A stretch of 64,000 bases of DNA from a virus, in the IMG/VR virus record IMGVR_UViG_3300031851_002880, positions 1-64,000 of that record; one strand, written 5' to 3'. Under the pieces are notes generated by a model. The model made no database searches. It was not told where the DNA came from and was given only the letters and a program-made list of their open reading frames with translations. A program made the position numbers and the translations under genes. This document shows positions 15,576-23,236 of the stretch, in pieces (the stretch's first letter is position 1; each line of letters begins with the position of its first letter).

Positions 15576-16901
15576 ATGACTATGTTCGATGCAGATGTAC
15601 TATATAATGTAGAAGGCAAAAAACACTGGACACCAGATCCAGACATTACTCCACAGCAACTAGAAGATATGCGTGTAGAAGTACTTGACCGCATTATTGT
15701 TGCACGTATTGGACTACTATTACGTCATCCTTTCTTTGGTAATATGGCAACACGTTTGCGTATTTTGGCAGCAGATGACTGGTGTCCTACAGCCGCAGTA
15801 GACGGTCGTAACTTATACTTCAATACACAGTTCTTTAATGCAATGTCAAACAAAGAAGTTGAGTTTGTTATTGCACACGAAATTCTACACTGTGTATTTG
15901 ATCACTTAGGTCGTAGAGGTGATCGTAACCCGCAAATTTATAATATTGCCGCAGACTATATTGTAAACAATACGCTAGTACGTGACCGTATTGGTGAAAT
16001 GGTTAAAATTGTAGACTGCTTTCAAGACTTTAAATACGAAGGTTGGACTTCAGAAGAAGTATATGATGACATATATGAACAAGCAAAACAGAACGGACAA
16101 GACTTTTTAGATCAACTTGGAGAAATGCTAGACGAACATCTTGAGTGGGATGAAGACGGCGAAGGAAGTTCTCCAGGCGAAGAAGGCGAAGACGGACAAG
16201 GTAACGCTGTATCAAAGAAACGTCCTAAGTACTCTAAAGAAGAAATAAAGCAGATTAAAGACGAGATTAAAGAAAACATGATCTCGGCAGCACAGAGTGC
16301 AGGCGCAGGTAATACACCTGCAGGTGTTGCACGTATGATCAAAGAGCTTACAGAGCCTAAGATGAACTGGCGTGAACTATTACAACAGCAGATCCAAAGC
16401 ACTATTAGAAACGACTTTACATTTAGTCGTCCATCACGTAAGGGCTGGCACACTGGTGCTATATTACCTGGTATGGATTATGATGAAACTATCGACTTGT
16501 GTATTTGTATTGATATGTCAGGTTCAATTGGCGATGTGCAAGGACGTGACTTTCTAAGTGAAATACAAGGTATTATGGATCAATACAAAGACTACAAAAT
16601 TAAACTGTGGTGCTTTGATACACGAGTGTATAACGAACAAGACTTTAGTGCTGATGGTGGCGAATCATTAAATGACTATGAAATTATGGGCGGTGGCGGC
16701 ACCGACTTTATGGTTAATTGGACATACATGAAAGAAAATGACATTCAACCTAAAAAGTTCATTATGTTTACAGATGGCTATGCTTGGGATAGCTGGGGCG
16801 AAGAAGACTACTGTGATACAATTTTTCTTATTCATAGCAATCGTGACAAAGGATTACAGGCGCCGTTTGGTATGACCGTGCATTACGACGAGGCTGTTTA
16901 G
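15576..16901 (+). CDS. VWA-domain protein with metallopeptidase-like N-terminus (MoxR partner)
   Basis: 441 residues (ATG 15582 is better spaced from AGGG and may be the true start). N-terminal region holds FVIAHEILHCVFDH with HEILH at 101-105 and His110, a zinc-metallopeptidase-like site (PF13203 type), followed by NIAADYIVNN. Residues about 185-225 are an acidic low-complexity linker. The C-terminal von Willebrand A domain has the MIDAS motif DMSGS at 313-317 and a GGGGTDF loop. Such proteins pair with MoxR ATPases; the ATPase lies 2 kb upstream. Has its own promoter. Cytoplasmic, client unknown. Confidence 0.88.
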   Translation: MTMFDADVLYNVEGKKHWTPDPDITPQQLEDMRVEVLDRIIVARIGLLLRHPFFGNMATRLRILAADDWCPTAAVDGRNLYFNTQFFNAMSNKEVEFVIAHEILHCVFDHLGRRGDRNPQIYNIAADYIVNNTLVRDRIGEMVKIVDCFQDFKYEGWTSEEVYDDIYEQAKQNGQDFLDQLGEMLDEHLEWDEDGEGSSPGEEGEDGQGNAVSKKRPKYSKEEIKQIKDEIKENMISAAQSAGAGNTPAGVARMIKELTEPKMNWRELLQQQIQSTIRNDFTFSRPSRKGWHTGAILPGMDYDETIDLCICIDMSGSIGDVQGRDFLSEIQGIMDQYKDYKIKLWCFDTRVYNEQDFSADGGESLNDYEIMGGGGTDFMVNWTYMKENDIQPKKFIMFTDGYAWDSWGEEDYCDTIFLIHSNRDKGLQAPFGMTVHYDEAV

Positions 16902-17173
16902 TGTTAAAAGAACCAAACTATTTAAATTTACTTGAGAAAAGACAAGTAACATTCTTGCCAGAACACTTCGAACAAGTTCATCTTCCGTTTAAATACAATA
17001 TAGTTAAGAGCGTTGAGAAATGGATACGCTTTAATTTAAAGGGAAGATTTTATATTGATCAAACGGTGCACTGTAAGGATAATACAATAGAGTCTGCTTT
17101 ACATTTAGGATTTGAAGACACTAAAGAAATGAGTTATTTCATGTTAGCGTGTCCACATTTGAAATACAAATAA
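16901..17173 (+). CDS. Small conserved hypothetical protein
   Basis: 90 residues, GTG start overlapping the VWA stop by one base (TAGTG). Pattern: VEKWIRFNLKGRFYID ... ALHLGFEDTKEMSYFMLACPHL. The FED-x-KE-x-x-x-F-x-L-A-C-P ending is familiar from marine T4-like phage proteins, without known function. Probably co-expressed with the VWA protein. Confidence 0.65.
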   Translation: MLKEPNYLNLLEKRQVTFLPEHFEQVHLPFKYNIVKSVEKWIRFNLKGRFYIDQTVHCKDNTIESALHLGFEDTKEMSYFMLACPHLKYK

Positions 17174-17176
17174 ATA
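17169..17176 (+). promoter_or_regulatory. Putative T4-like late promoter box
   Basis: AATAAATA, 33 bases before the ATG at 17210, overlapping the stop of the preceding gene. A good AGGAG (17198-17202) follows. Would drive the 17210-18357 gene set. Confidence 0.5.
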
Positions 17177-17209
17177 AAGTGCGCATATATATTATATAGG
17201 AGTTAATAA

Positions 17210-17446
17210 ATGAGCGAAGAAGTTAAAGAAGAAGCACAAATTGATCCGCAAGCAACAGCAATGCCTGAAGCATCTGCGCCTGATCTTACTGTGCAGGATT
17301 TAAATGCGTTAAAGGCTATCATCGATGTTGCTAGTCAACGTGGTGCATTTAAGCCAAACGAGATGGTTACAGTAGGCAATGCCTATAATAAGCTAGAAAC
17401 ATTCTTAGCGGCTGTAGCAAAACAACAACCACCAGAAGGAGCATAA
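17210..17446 (+). CDS. Small conserved hypothetical protein
   Basis: 78 residues with AGGAG 7 bases upstream. The first 25 residues are acidic and Ala/Pro-rich; then LNALKAIIDVASQRGAFKPNEMVTVGNAYNKLETFL forms a helical domain that I recognise as a conserved phage pattern (IIDVASQRGAFKP) of unknown role. First of three closely packed genes. Confidence 0.7.
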   Translation: MSEEVKEEAQIDPQATAMPEASAPDLTVQDLNALKAIIDVASQRGAFKPNEMVTVGNAYNKLETFLAAVAKQQPPEGA

Positions 17447-17447
17447 A

Positions 17448-18038
17448 ATGGCTAGAAAACATCTTGGTCGTATGATCAAAAGTAAAAAAAGAGTTATCGT
17501 TGCATATCGTGTTGTTCCAGAAGAAGCAGATAATTGTATTGTTGTAAATACAGAAACATTAGATGCAGGCGAACATGATACACTAATGAATCTAGTTGAA
17601 AGCGAAGGCGGACAGAACGAAAACGATTTAGCAAGTTTAATGATGCGTACTAGTTTACCTGACGGACGTAACATGTTAACTGGATTTCATACTACAGGCA
17701 AACTAATGAAGATGCCAACTAATGAAATTGAGATGTTACCAGATTCAAAAACTACTATTCCGTTAAACGAACTTAACGAAATAATTGCACAACAGCTCGG
17801 AGTAACTGTAGAAGACCTAGCAGTGAAAGGCGATATCAAAAAACCAGCAGTAACACAAACTGAAACAACACCTGTCGAGGCAGCGCCAACATTAGACGTA
17901 ATAACTGATGAAGATTTGGCTGCTAAATACCGTAGTGACGCAGATAGACTTTTTAAAGAAGCAAAAAGTCTAAGGGAGCAAGCAGAAGAGTTAGCACCTA
18001 CTAAGCGCAAGACGAGTAAGACAGCAGAAAGTGCCTAA
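17448..18038 (+). CDS. Conserved hypothetical phage protein
   Basis: 196 residues. N-terminal two thirds is a folded domain: KRVIVAYRVVPEEADNCIVVNTE, EHDTLMNLVES, LPDGRNMLTGFH and PTNEIEMLPD, ending in ELNEIIAQQLGVTVEDLA. The C-terminal third is Pro/Thr-rich followed by a charged helix and basic tail (PTKRKTSK), like a linker to a partner. Conserved style in marine T4-like phages; possibly virion- or assembly-associated because it follows a late-type box. No catalytic motif. Confidence 0.7.
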   Translation: MARKHLGRMIKSKKRVIVAYRVVPEEADNCIVVNTETLDAGEHDTLMNLVESEGGQNENDLASLMMRTSLPDGRNMLTGFHTTGKLMKMPTNEIEMLPDSKTTIPLNELNEIIAQQLGVTVEDLAVKGDIKKPAVTQTETTPVEAAPTLDVITDEDLAAKYRSDADRLFKEAKSLREQAEELAPTKRKTSKTAESA

Positions 18039-18357
18039 GAAGAAGAAAAATAACAAACTTCCTCCGGATGTAGTTGATCATTGGCCTGATGTATTTGATG
18101 AGATAGAGATTAAAGCTGTACCAATTGAATATATTCAGGCAGTAATGATACACTTCCATACCGGTAAAGTATGGGAGATAAACATTGATCAAAGTAAAGT
18201 AACGGATCAAGGTTCTGACGCTTTAGAGCAAAGCATTGAAGATCTAATTGAAGAATACGATGAAGAAATATCAAGTGTTGACTTTAGATTAGATACTGCA
18301 AAAGTTAAAAAAGATATACAAAGGCGTACTAAGTATTTTATGAAGCTACGAAAGTAA
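18031..18357 (+). CDS. Conserved hypothetical phage protein
   Basis: 108 residues, GTG start at 18031 overlapping the previous gene by 8 bases. Lysine-rich start, then VPIEYIQAVMIHFHTGKVWEI, an acidic helix with SIEDLIEEYDEEIS, VDFRLDTAKVKKDIQRRTKYFMK. A familiar conserved pattern of marine T4-like phages; function not known to me. Confidence 0.7.
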   Translation: MPKKKKNNKLPPDVVDHWPDVFDEIEIKAVPIEYIQAVMIHFHTGKVWEINIDQSKVTDQGSDALEQSIEDLIEEYDEEISSVDFRLDTAKVKKDIQRRTKYFMKLRK

Positions 18358-18379
18358 CTTCTTGCTTTAAGCAAAAAAG

Positions 18380-18387
18380 CATAAATA
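18380..18387 (+). promoter_or_regulatory. Putative T4-like late promoter box
   Basis: CATAAATA followed by CTTG, 30 bases before the tail-fibre-like gene at 18418. Best of the three NATAAATA boxes and in front of a likely structural gene. Confidence 0.55.
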
Positions 18388-18417
18388 CTTGTAACTAAGT
18401 ATCCGGGAGTTATAAGA

Positions 18418-19959
18418 ATGGGTTTACGTTTAAGACGAGGTACCAATGCAAATCGCCTACTGTTTATACCAGTAGAAGGCGAATTACTATATGTTACAGA
18501 CCACACCACAGCGAATGTCAGTGCGCTTTGGGTAGGTGACGGAATCACACTAGGCGGTGTTCCAGTAGATACAGACACTGACCTTAATACACAATTAGAT
18601 TTAGCAACGCAATCAATAGCTAATTTAGGCGATGTAAACGTAGGTGTAGACAGTACTGTTGCTGAAAATGGTGACTTCCTTGGATACGTTGAAGCAAGCG
18701 GTGACTGGAACCCTATGAAGCCTACAATTGGCGGCGCAGGTGATGTTAATGCAAGTGGTATATTAGATGGTGAAGTTTTAACTTGGAACTTTGTAGGACA
18801 AGACTTTAGAAATACTGCAATGGCACTTAACTTACTTGCTGATGTTGATATAACTTCAACTCCACCAACAGCAGGACAAGTTCTTAAGTGGGACTCGGGC
18901 GATAGTAAATTTAAACCAGCAGACGACACAGATACAACATTAGTACTTTCCGGATTAAGTATTGGTGATTTAGGAGATGTTAATCTCCAAGCAGACGGTA
19001 GTACTCAACCAGAACACGGTGATGTAATAGTTTTTGATAGTGTATCAAATACATTTGTTCTAGGACAAAACAATTCAAGTATAAACCAGTTAACTGATGT
19101 TAACTTAGATGGTATTAATCAATTTGATTATTTGGTATGGACTGGTACAAGATTTGATGCATTTGCAAATCCGCTACTTACTGAAGGTGCAATACAAAAA
19201 GACACAGAAGGTACACATACAGGTGCCGTTGAAGGTACAACTGTAAACGCTTCGGCTGGCTTTGCTGGTAATTTAAATGGTAATGCAGATGGCGATCATA
19301 CAGGAACATTTACAGGTCCTATTACAGCAACTGGTACACTAAACGGAACAGTCAACGGAACAGTTATAGGTGCTATTACAGCAACTGGTACATTAGACGG
19401 TGATCTAACAGGTAGTGTGTTTGGTGACGACAGTACATTACTTGTAGATGGCATAAACAATAACATTACCGGTTTAGTAGTTGGTAAAGTTGATACTGGC
19501 GAAACAATAGATATAACATTAGATCAAACATTAGACGGTAATGACGGTCTTGTTCTAAATATGCATCGAGGCACTGAGGCTGTTAAGCTGGAGCCAAATA
19601 ATTTTGATAGATCATTTATTAAATGGGCTGCATGGAATGGTTCTGCATTTGCTGATACCGCTTTAATCGGTGGGTACCATAAAACAGGCGGTGGCGGATA
19701 TTTAGCTATCACACCGACAGAAGCTGACGGATCACTATTTACTACTGCAATTGAGATGGACGGAGTAGATGGTACTATAGTAATAAACACTACTGATAAA
19801 GTTACTTCTAATGCTCCTATTGAGACTACTAAATATCTTAGAGTTGGTTCATATGCTACAGGAGCATTACCAGGAACAGCAGCAGGTACTATAGCTTTTG
19901 ATTCGACTACAAATACGTTTAAAGGCTATAACGGAACAGGTTGGCAGACCCTAGGTTAA
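18418..19959 (+). CDS. Tail-fibre-like virion protein
   Basis: 513 residues. The N-terminus LRLRRGTNANRLLFIPVEGELLYVTD resembles the Mtd-type N-terminal domain that anchors phage receptor-binding fibres. It is followed by repeated elements of the form L-x-D-V-N/D (at about 71, 143, 184 and 222) and a Gly/Thr-rich shaft with GTFTGPITATGTLNG and GAITATGTLDG, near-identical units about 25 residues apart. The C-terminus (TTNTFKGYNGTGWQTLG) is a common ending of phage structural proteins. GGGAG ribosome site and a late-type box upstream. Host-recognition role is inferred. Confidence 0.78.
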   Translation: MGLRLRRGTNANRLLFIPVEGELLYVTDHTTANVSALWVGDGITLGGVPVDTDTDLNTQLDLATQSIANLGDVNVGVDSTVAENGDFLGYVEASGDWNPMKPTIGGAGDVNASGILDGEVLTWNFVGQDFRNTAMALNLLADVDITSTPPTAGQVLKWDSGDSKFKPADDTDTTLVLSGLSIGDLGDVNLQADGSTQPEHGDVIVFDSVSNTFVLGQNNSSINQLTDVNLDGINQFDYLVWTGTRFDAFANPLLTEGAIQKDTEGTHTGAVEGTTVNASAGFAGNLNGNADGDHTGTFTGPITATGTLNGTVNGTVIGAITATGTLDGDLTGSVFGDDSTLLVDGINNNITGLVVGKVDTGETIDITLDQTLDGNDGLVLNMHRGTEAVKLEPNNFDRSFIKWAAWNGSAFADTALIGGYHKTGGGGYLAITPTEADGSLFTTAIEMDGVDGTIVINTTDKVTSNAPIETTKYLRVGSYATGALPGTAAGTIAFDSTTNTFKGYNGTGWQTLG

Positions 19960-20505
19960 TATTTCCCAAACATTTTGAGTAGTATAAAATATATTAGCAT
20001 TAGCTTCGATTAGTTTACATAGTCCAGCTGGTGCTAATATTTTAGCAACAAAATCATTCATACGAACACTTCCAGAATCTCCAGATACATTAGTTGTAAA
20101 GATAAGTTTTTTTGCACCACGTTTTCTTGCATGAGCTATTTGGTAAGGTAATATAAATCCCCAATTAAAGTCGTTTTTCATAACTCTAAAATCGCCTGGT
20201 GCTCTTGCTCTGTATTCTTTTAGTGTAGCAGTACGTACCATAAGACGCCAACAATCTTTTTCATATGCATCGTAACTATGACAGCCGCTAATACTTACTA
20301 TTTTATCGTCTGTATATGTATACCACCAAGCCTCGTTGCCCCAGCGTCCGATTTTCATTGCATCAATAGACTTGTTATTTTCCATACCTTGCGCCTTACA
20401 CTGGCCAGCAAAGGTAAATAATTTACTAGGAATACTATTAATGTTTAATTCTTTAATCTCAAAATCTGTAATACGTGATAGCATACACATACTTATACCC
20501 AACAA
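19951..20505 (-). CDS. Conserved hypothetical phage protein
   Basis: 184 residues on the minus strand; ATG at 20493 or 20487 may be the true start. Contains WWYTYTDDKIVSISGCHSYD, CWRLMVRTATLKEYRARAPGD, LPYQIAHARKRGAKKLIFTTNVSGDSGSVRMND and a final NVWEI. The order of strands and the Arg-rich middle are reminiscent of GNAT acyltransferases (R-T-A-T-L strand then R-x-x-G), but the classic acetyl-CoA loop is not clear. Its stop overlaps the fibre gene stop (convergent), and its start region overlaps the divergent hydrolase. Confidence 0.6.
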   Translation of the reverse strand: MLGISMCMLSRITDFEIKELNINSIPSKLFTFAGQCKAQGMENNKSIDAMKIGRWGNEAWWYTYTDDKIVSISGCHSYDAYEKDCWRLMVRTATLKEYRARAPGDFRVMKNDFNWGFILPYQIAHARKRGAKKLIFTTNVSGDSGSVRMNDFVAKILAPAGLCKLIEANANIFYTTQNVWEILT

Positions 20506-21157
20506 GGTAGTACGAGACGACTTATTGATCCTAATAAGTCACGGTAGTGGAGGCATAGGTGGAGCAGAATGGAATGCTGCCGAGTTCTTTTTAAAGAATG
20601 GTTATAAAGTAGGTCTATTAGATTATTTTTCAAAATGGAATATAAGTAATCTTTCTTGGTGTGACTCTAAGCGTCTTAAAGATAATCATAGTGTATCGTT
20701 TAATACAATGTTTACAGACATTTCCTTTCCAAACGAAAAGATTATACACATAGGGTTTAGCTTAGGTGGATATCTTGGTCTATTAAATAGTGAAAAATTT
20801 TATAAAAACTTCTGTTTTTACCCTGGGATATTAGGGTATCTTAATCAAAAAAACTTTGATAATACAACTGTTATTATTGCCGAGAATGATAACTGGTGTA
20901 CGTTTGATAACACGTTTGATAACACATGGATTGCTAAAGATTGCTATCATGGATTTATGATACCTAATAAAGATAGAGATATAACTATAGCAAAATATAA
21001 TTTTCCTGCAACAATGACACGCGAACAGTATCTAAAGTTAATACCTAATCATGACTATCTAAAAAGTGTATATGGATACACTAACGAAATAATTAGGTTG
21101 CAATCTAACAAAAAGTGTAGTATAATATATTTAAACAAGATACTGGAATCACTATGA
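20441..21157 (+). CDS. Alpha/beta hydrolase (dienelactone hydrolase-like)
   Basis: About 238 residues from ATG 20441; the open frame extends to 20336 and a TTG at 20525 is also possible, so the start is uncertain. LLILISHGSGGIGGAEWNAAEFFLKNGYKV is the oxyanion-hole strand and helix, and IIHIGFSLGGYLGLL contains the nucleophile elbow G-F-S-L-G-G. A late CYHGF His is a candidate for the triad, with an Asp in the preceding strand. Likely hydrolyses an ester, thioester or amide. It ends 4 bases into the ATP-grasp gene, so the two are co-translated. Confidence 0.72.
   Translation: MFNSLISKSVIRDSIHILIPNKVVRDDLLILISHGSGGIGGAEWNAAEFFLKNGYKVGLLDYFSKWNISNLSWCDSKRLKDNHSVSFNTMFTDISFPNEKIIHIGFSLGGYLGLLNSEKFYKNFCFYPGILGYLNQKNFDNTTVIIAENDNWCTFDNTFDNTWIAKDCYHGFMIPNKDRDITIAKYNFPATMTREQYLKLIPNHDYLKSVYGYTNEIIRLQSNKKCSIIYLNKILESL
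21098..21126 (+). promoter_or_regulatory. Possible promoter before ATP-grasp gene
   Basis: TTGCAA (21098-21103), 17-base spacer, TATAAT (21121-21126), inside the end of the hydrolase gene and about 27 bases before the ATG at 21154. -10 is perfect, -35 matches 4 of 6. Confidence 0.45.
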
Positions 21158-22464
21158 ATATTATTATCCTATCACATGAGCGAAGTCTTAATAAAGCAGA
21201 GGGATTATTAAATGCGTTAAGTAATCACAATGTACACATAGTAATGGACCAAGTAGCTAGTAAAGAAGACAAACCATATATTAAACTTGCAAATAACATT
21301 ATTGTATCTAAAGGGTTTAATATAATTGATATTATTAGTAATATAAAGCATTGTGATAAAATATGGTGTGTAAGTGAAAACTTACTACCATTACAAAGTC
21401 AATTAGAAAGTCATTACGGTATTGATAACTTAAATCCGTTTGCAGCCGAAGTGCTTAGTAACAAGCAACGACTAGATGATTATTGTAGGTTAATTGGACT
21501 TGGTGAATTTGTACCAGCTAGTGTTACACCAACATTCCATAGTCAGCTAGATATTTTTAAAAACAAACAATTGTTTACTAAACCGGACATTGGTACTGGT
21601 AGTAATCCTAGTTTTTTTGGCAATGAACTTAATGTAGAATATCGTCGATGGAACAACAAACATCATTTTTTACAAAATCTTAAAGATAAAAATAAACACA
21701 ACGACTTCTTTTCATCTAATAAAAAAGGTATACATACACAACGGTTTAATTATCAACCTTGTAAAATTATGGTACAAGAATATTTTTGGAGTGAAGAACC
21801 TAGTTTAATTCCTGTGGGAGTTGTACGTAATGGTATTGTAAACAACTTATGTTATCTTAAGACAACTAAAGTTAAGTACGGCGAACAGCTAGATGCAAAT
21901 AAGAATCCTGTGGAGTTACATAGTAATAGTCGAACAAGTGACATTGCAAAAGATCTTGCTGTGTGGATTGTTGCAAACAACGAAATTGATGCAGACCGGC
22001 ATAATAAAATGCAACACTTTTTGCAAACACTCATTACTAATTTACAAATTAAAGATTTAATCTTTGCAGGTCCAGACTTTCATGTAAATAATGACAAACT
22101 AATTGCAATTGACTTTAACCCTCGACCTGGGCAATTTATGAATATACTTGATAAAGTTAATGATTATAAAATATTTGAGAACATTATTGCTAACAAAGAA
22201 GTAACTATCGATAATCAATTATTGTGGGGGTGTAGTATGTTAAAGCCTGGAACAATTACTGAGTTGTCTGGTGTTAACAAAATTAACAAATACTTAAATG
22301 CAGAAAATACAGAACTTGCAACAGGCATGATTATTCCTAATTTTCAAAACTTGCAAAACAAAGCATTTAACGTTAATTTAAATATTGTTGGAAAGAATGA
22401 GCAAGAGTTGTTCAACAAGTATAAACAAGTCAATCAACTCTTGCAAAATTGTATTACTTACTAA
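21154..22464 (+). CDS. ATP-grasp ligase-like protein
   Basis: 436 residues. N-terminal Rossmann-like lobe (IIILSHERSLNKAEGLL), then the ATP-grasp pattern: SNKQRLDDYCRLIGLGEFVPAS, strand LFTKPDIGTGSNPSFFG as the first lysine and glycine loop, IMVQEYFWSEEPSLIP as the hinge strands, and DLIFAGPDFHVNNDKLIAIDFNPRPGQ with the Asp/Asn metal ligands. ATP-grasp enzymes form amide, thioester or peptide bonds through acyl-phosphates. The upstream hydrolase and the nearby radical SAM island suggest a role in making or tailoring a peptide-like or amino-sugar product (inference). Confidence 0.85.
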   Translation: MNIIILSHERSLNKAEGLLNALSNHNVHIVMDQVASKEDKPYIKLANNIIVSKGFNIIDIISNIKHCDKIWCVSENLLPLQSQLESHYGIDNLNPFAAEVLSNKQRLDDYCRLIGLGEFVPASVTPTFHSQLDIFKNKQLFTKPDIGTGSNPSFFGNELNVEYRRWNNKHHFLQNLKDKNKHNDFFSSNKKGIHTQRFNYQPCKIMVQEYFWSEEPSLIPVGVVRNGIVNNLCYLKTTKVKYGEQLDANKNPVELHSNSRTSDIAKDLAVWIVANNEIDADRHNKMQHFLQTLITNLQIKDLIFAGPDFHVNNDKLIAIDFNPRPGQFMNILDKVNDYKIFENIIANKEVTIDNQLLWGCSMLKPGTITELSGVNKINKYLNAENTELATGMIIPNFQNLQNKAFNVNLNIVGKNEQELFNKYKQVNQLLQNCITY

Positions 22465-23227
22465 AGTTAATTACTGCTTCTTCAAACATAAAAACGTTTG
22501 CACCAGTCCCACCAACATAGGTTACTGTACCACCAAACTTGTCGTTCCACTCAGCAGTGTTGCTTAATGTACCTACAAGTGTACGTAAACTATCTGTAGT
22601 TGCTGTATCAGCATCAACAGTTACAATTGCATCTACAAAGCGGAAACCTAGTTCGCCGTCTGCACTAAATGCAATACATGATGTTGCACTATCTTCTTCA
22701 ATAGCACCTTGACGTGTTGTAATAGTAAACACTGTATCAGCATCACCTGCAATGTAGCCTTTTGTTGTACTACCGCTGCCGCCGAATGGTACAACGATAA
22801 AGTTAATATCTTTTTGAATTCCTAGCACTGTCAAAAACTTTGCCACTGGTTCACTTCCCCATGTAGCAATCTTTACATCTTGTCCAGCCATTGCATCTAA
22901 GTTAGCAAACTGTCTCGAACACATCATTGTTTCATATGTCATTAACGCAACTAAGTTATCTGCGTCAATTGCTGGACTTTGCATATCTGCATCGCCGGGC
23001 CATTCACTTGACCATACTGTAAGTACTGGAGTACTTGCGCCGTCAATATATGAATATGCTGTAACTGGATTGTTAGCTTGGACAAAGTCATGCTCAACTT
23101 CTTGTCCAATTGTCGTTAACACTTGTCTAAATGCTCCTTCTTCGGAACCTGGGTTAACGATGGTAATTTCTGCGTGAGCAGATGTGGCAATAAAAATTGC
23201 CGCTAGTGTTGTGATTAGTTTATTCAT
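22454..23227 (-). CDS. TctC-like periplasmic substrate-binding protein
   Basis: 257 residues. Residues 1-19 (MNKLITTLAAIFIATSAHA) form a signal peptide with an AHA cleavage site. The mature part reads as a two-lobed binding protein: ITIVNPGSEEGAFRQVL, DVKIATWGSEPVAKFLTVLG, and VVPFGGSGSTTKGYIAGDADTVFT, the latter like the G-G-S-x-x-x-x-x-a-l-x-x-G-x-x-D segment of the Bug/TctC family. Shorter than usual (about 300). TAGGAG lies upstream of the ATG. Together with the TctA-like gene 9 bases away it would form a tricarboxylate-type uptake system. Its end overlaps the ATP-grasp stop by 11 bases. Confidence 0.72.
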   Translation of the reverse strand: MNKLITTLAAIFIATSAHAEITIVNPGSEEGAFRQVLTTIGQEVEHDFVQANNPVTAYSYIDGASTPVLTVWSSEWPGDADMQSPAIDADNLVALMTYETMMCSRQFANLDAMAGQDVKIATWGSEPVAKFLTVLGIQKDINFIVVPFGGSGSTTKGYIAGDADTVFTITTRQGAIEEDSATSCIAFSADGELGFRFVDAIVTVDADTATTDSLRTLVGTLSNTAEWNDKFGGTVTYVGGTGANVFMFEEAVINFSK

Positions 23228-23236
23228 TTTTTTCTC

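Noticed and set aside
18361-18380. TTGCTTTAAGCAA palindrome followed by A-run as terminator
   Set aside because: Stem is only 4 base pairs once a loop is allowed and is not followed by T residues on the + strand; it is weak on the - strand too.
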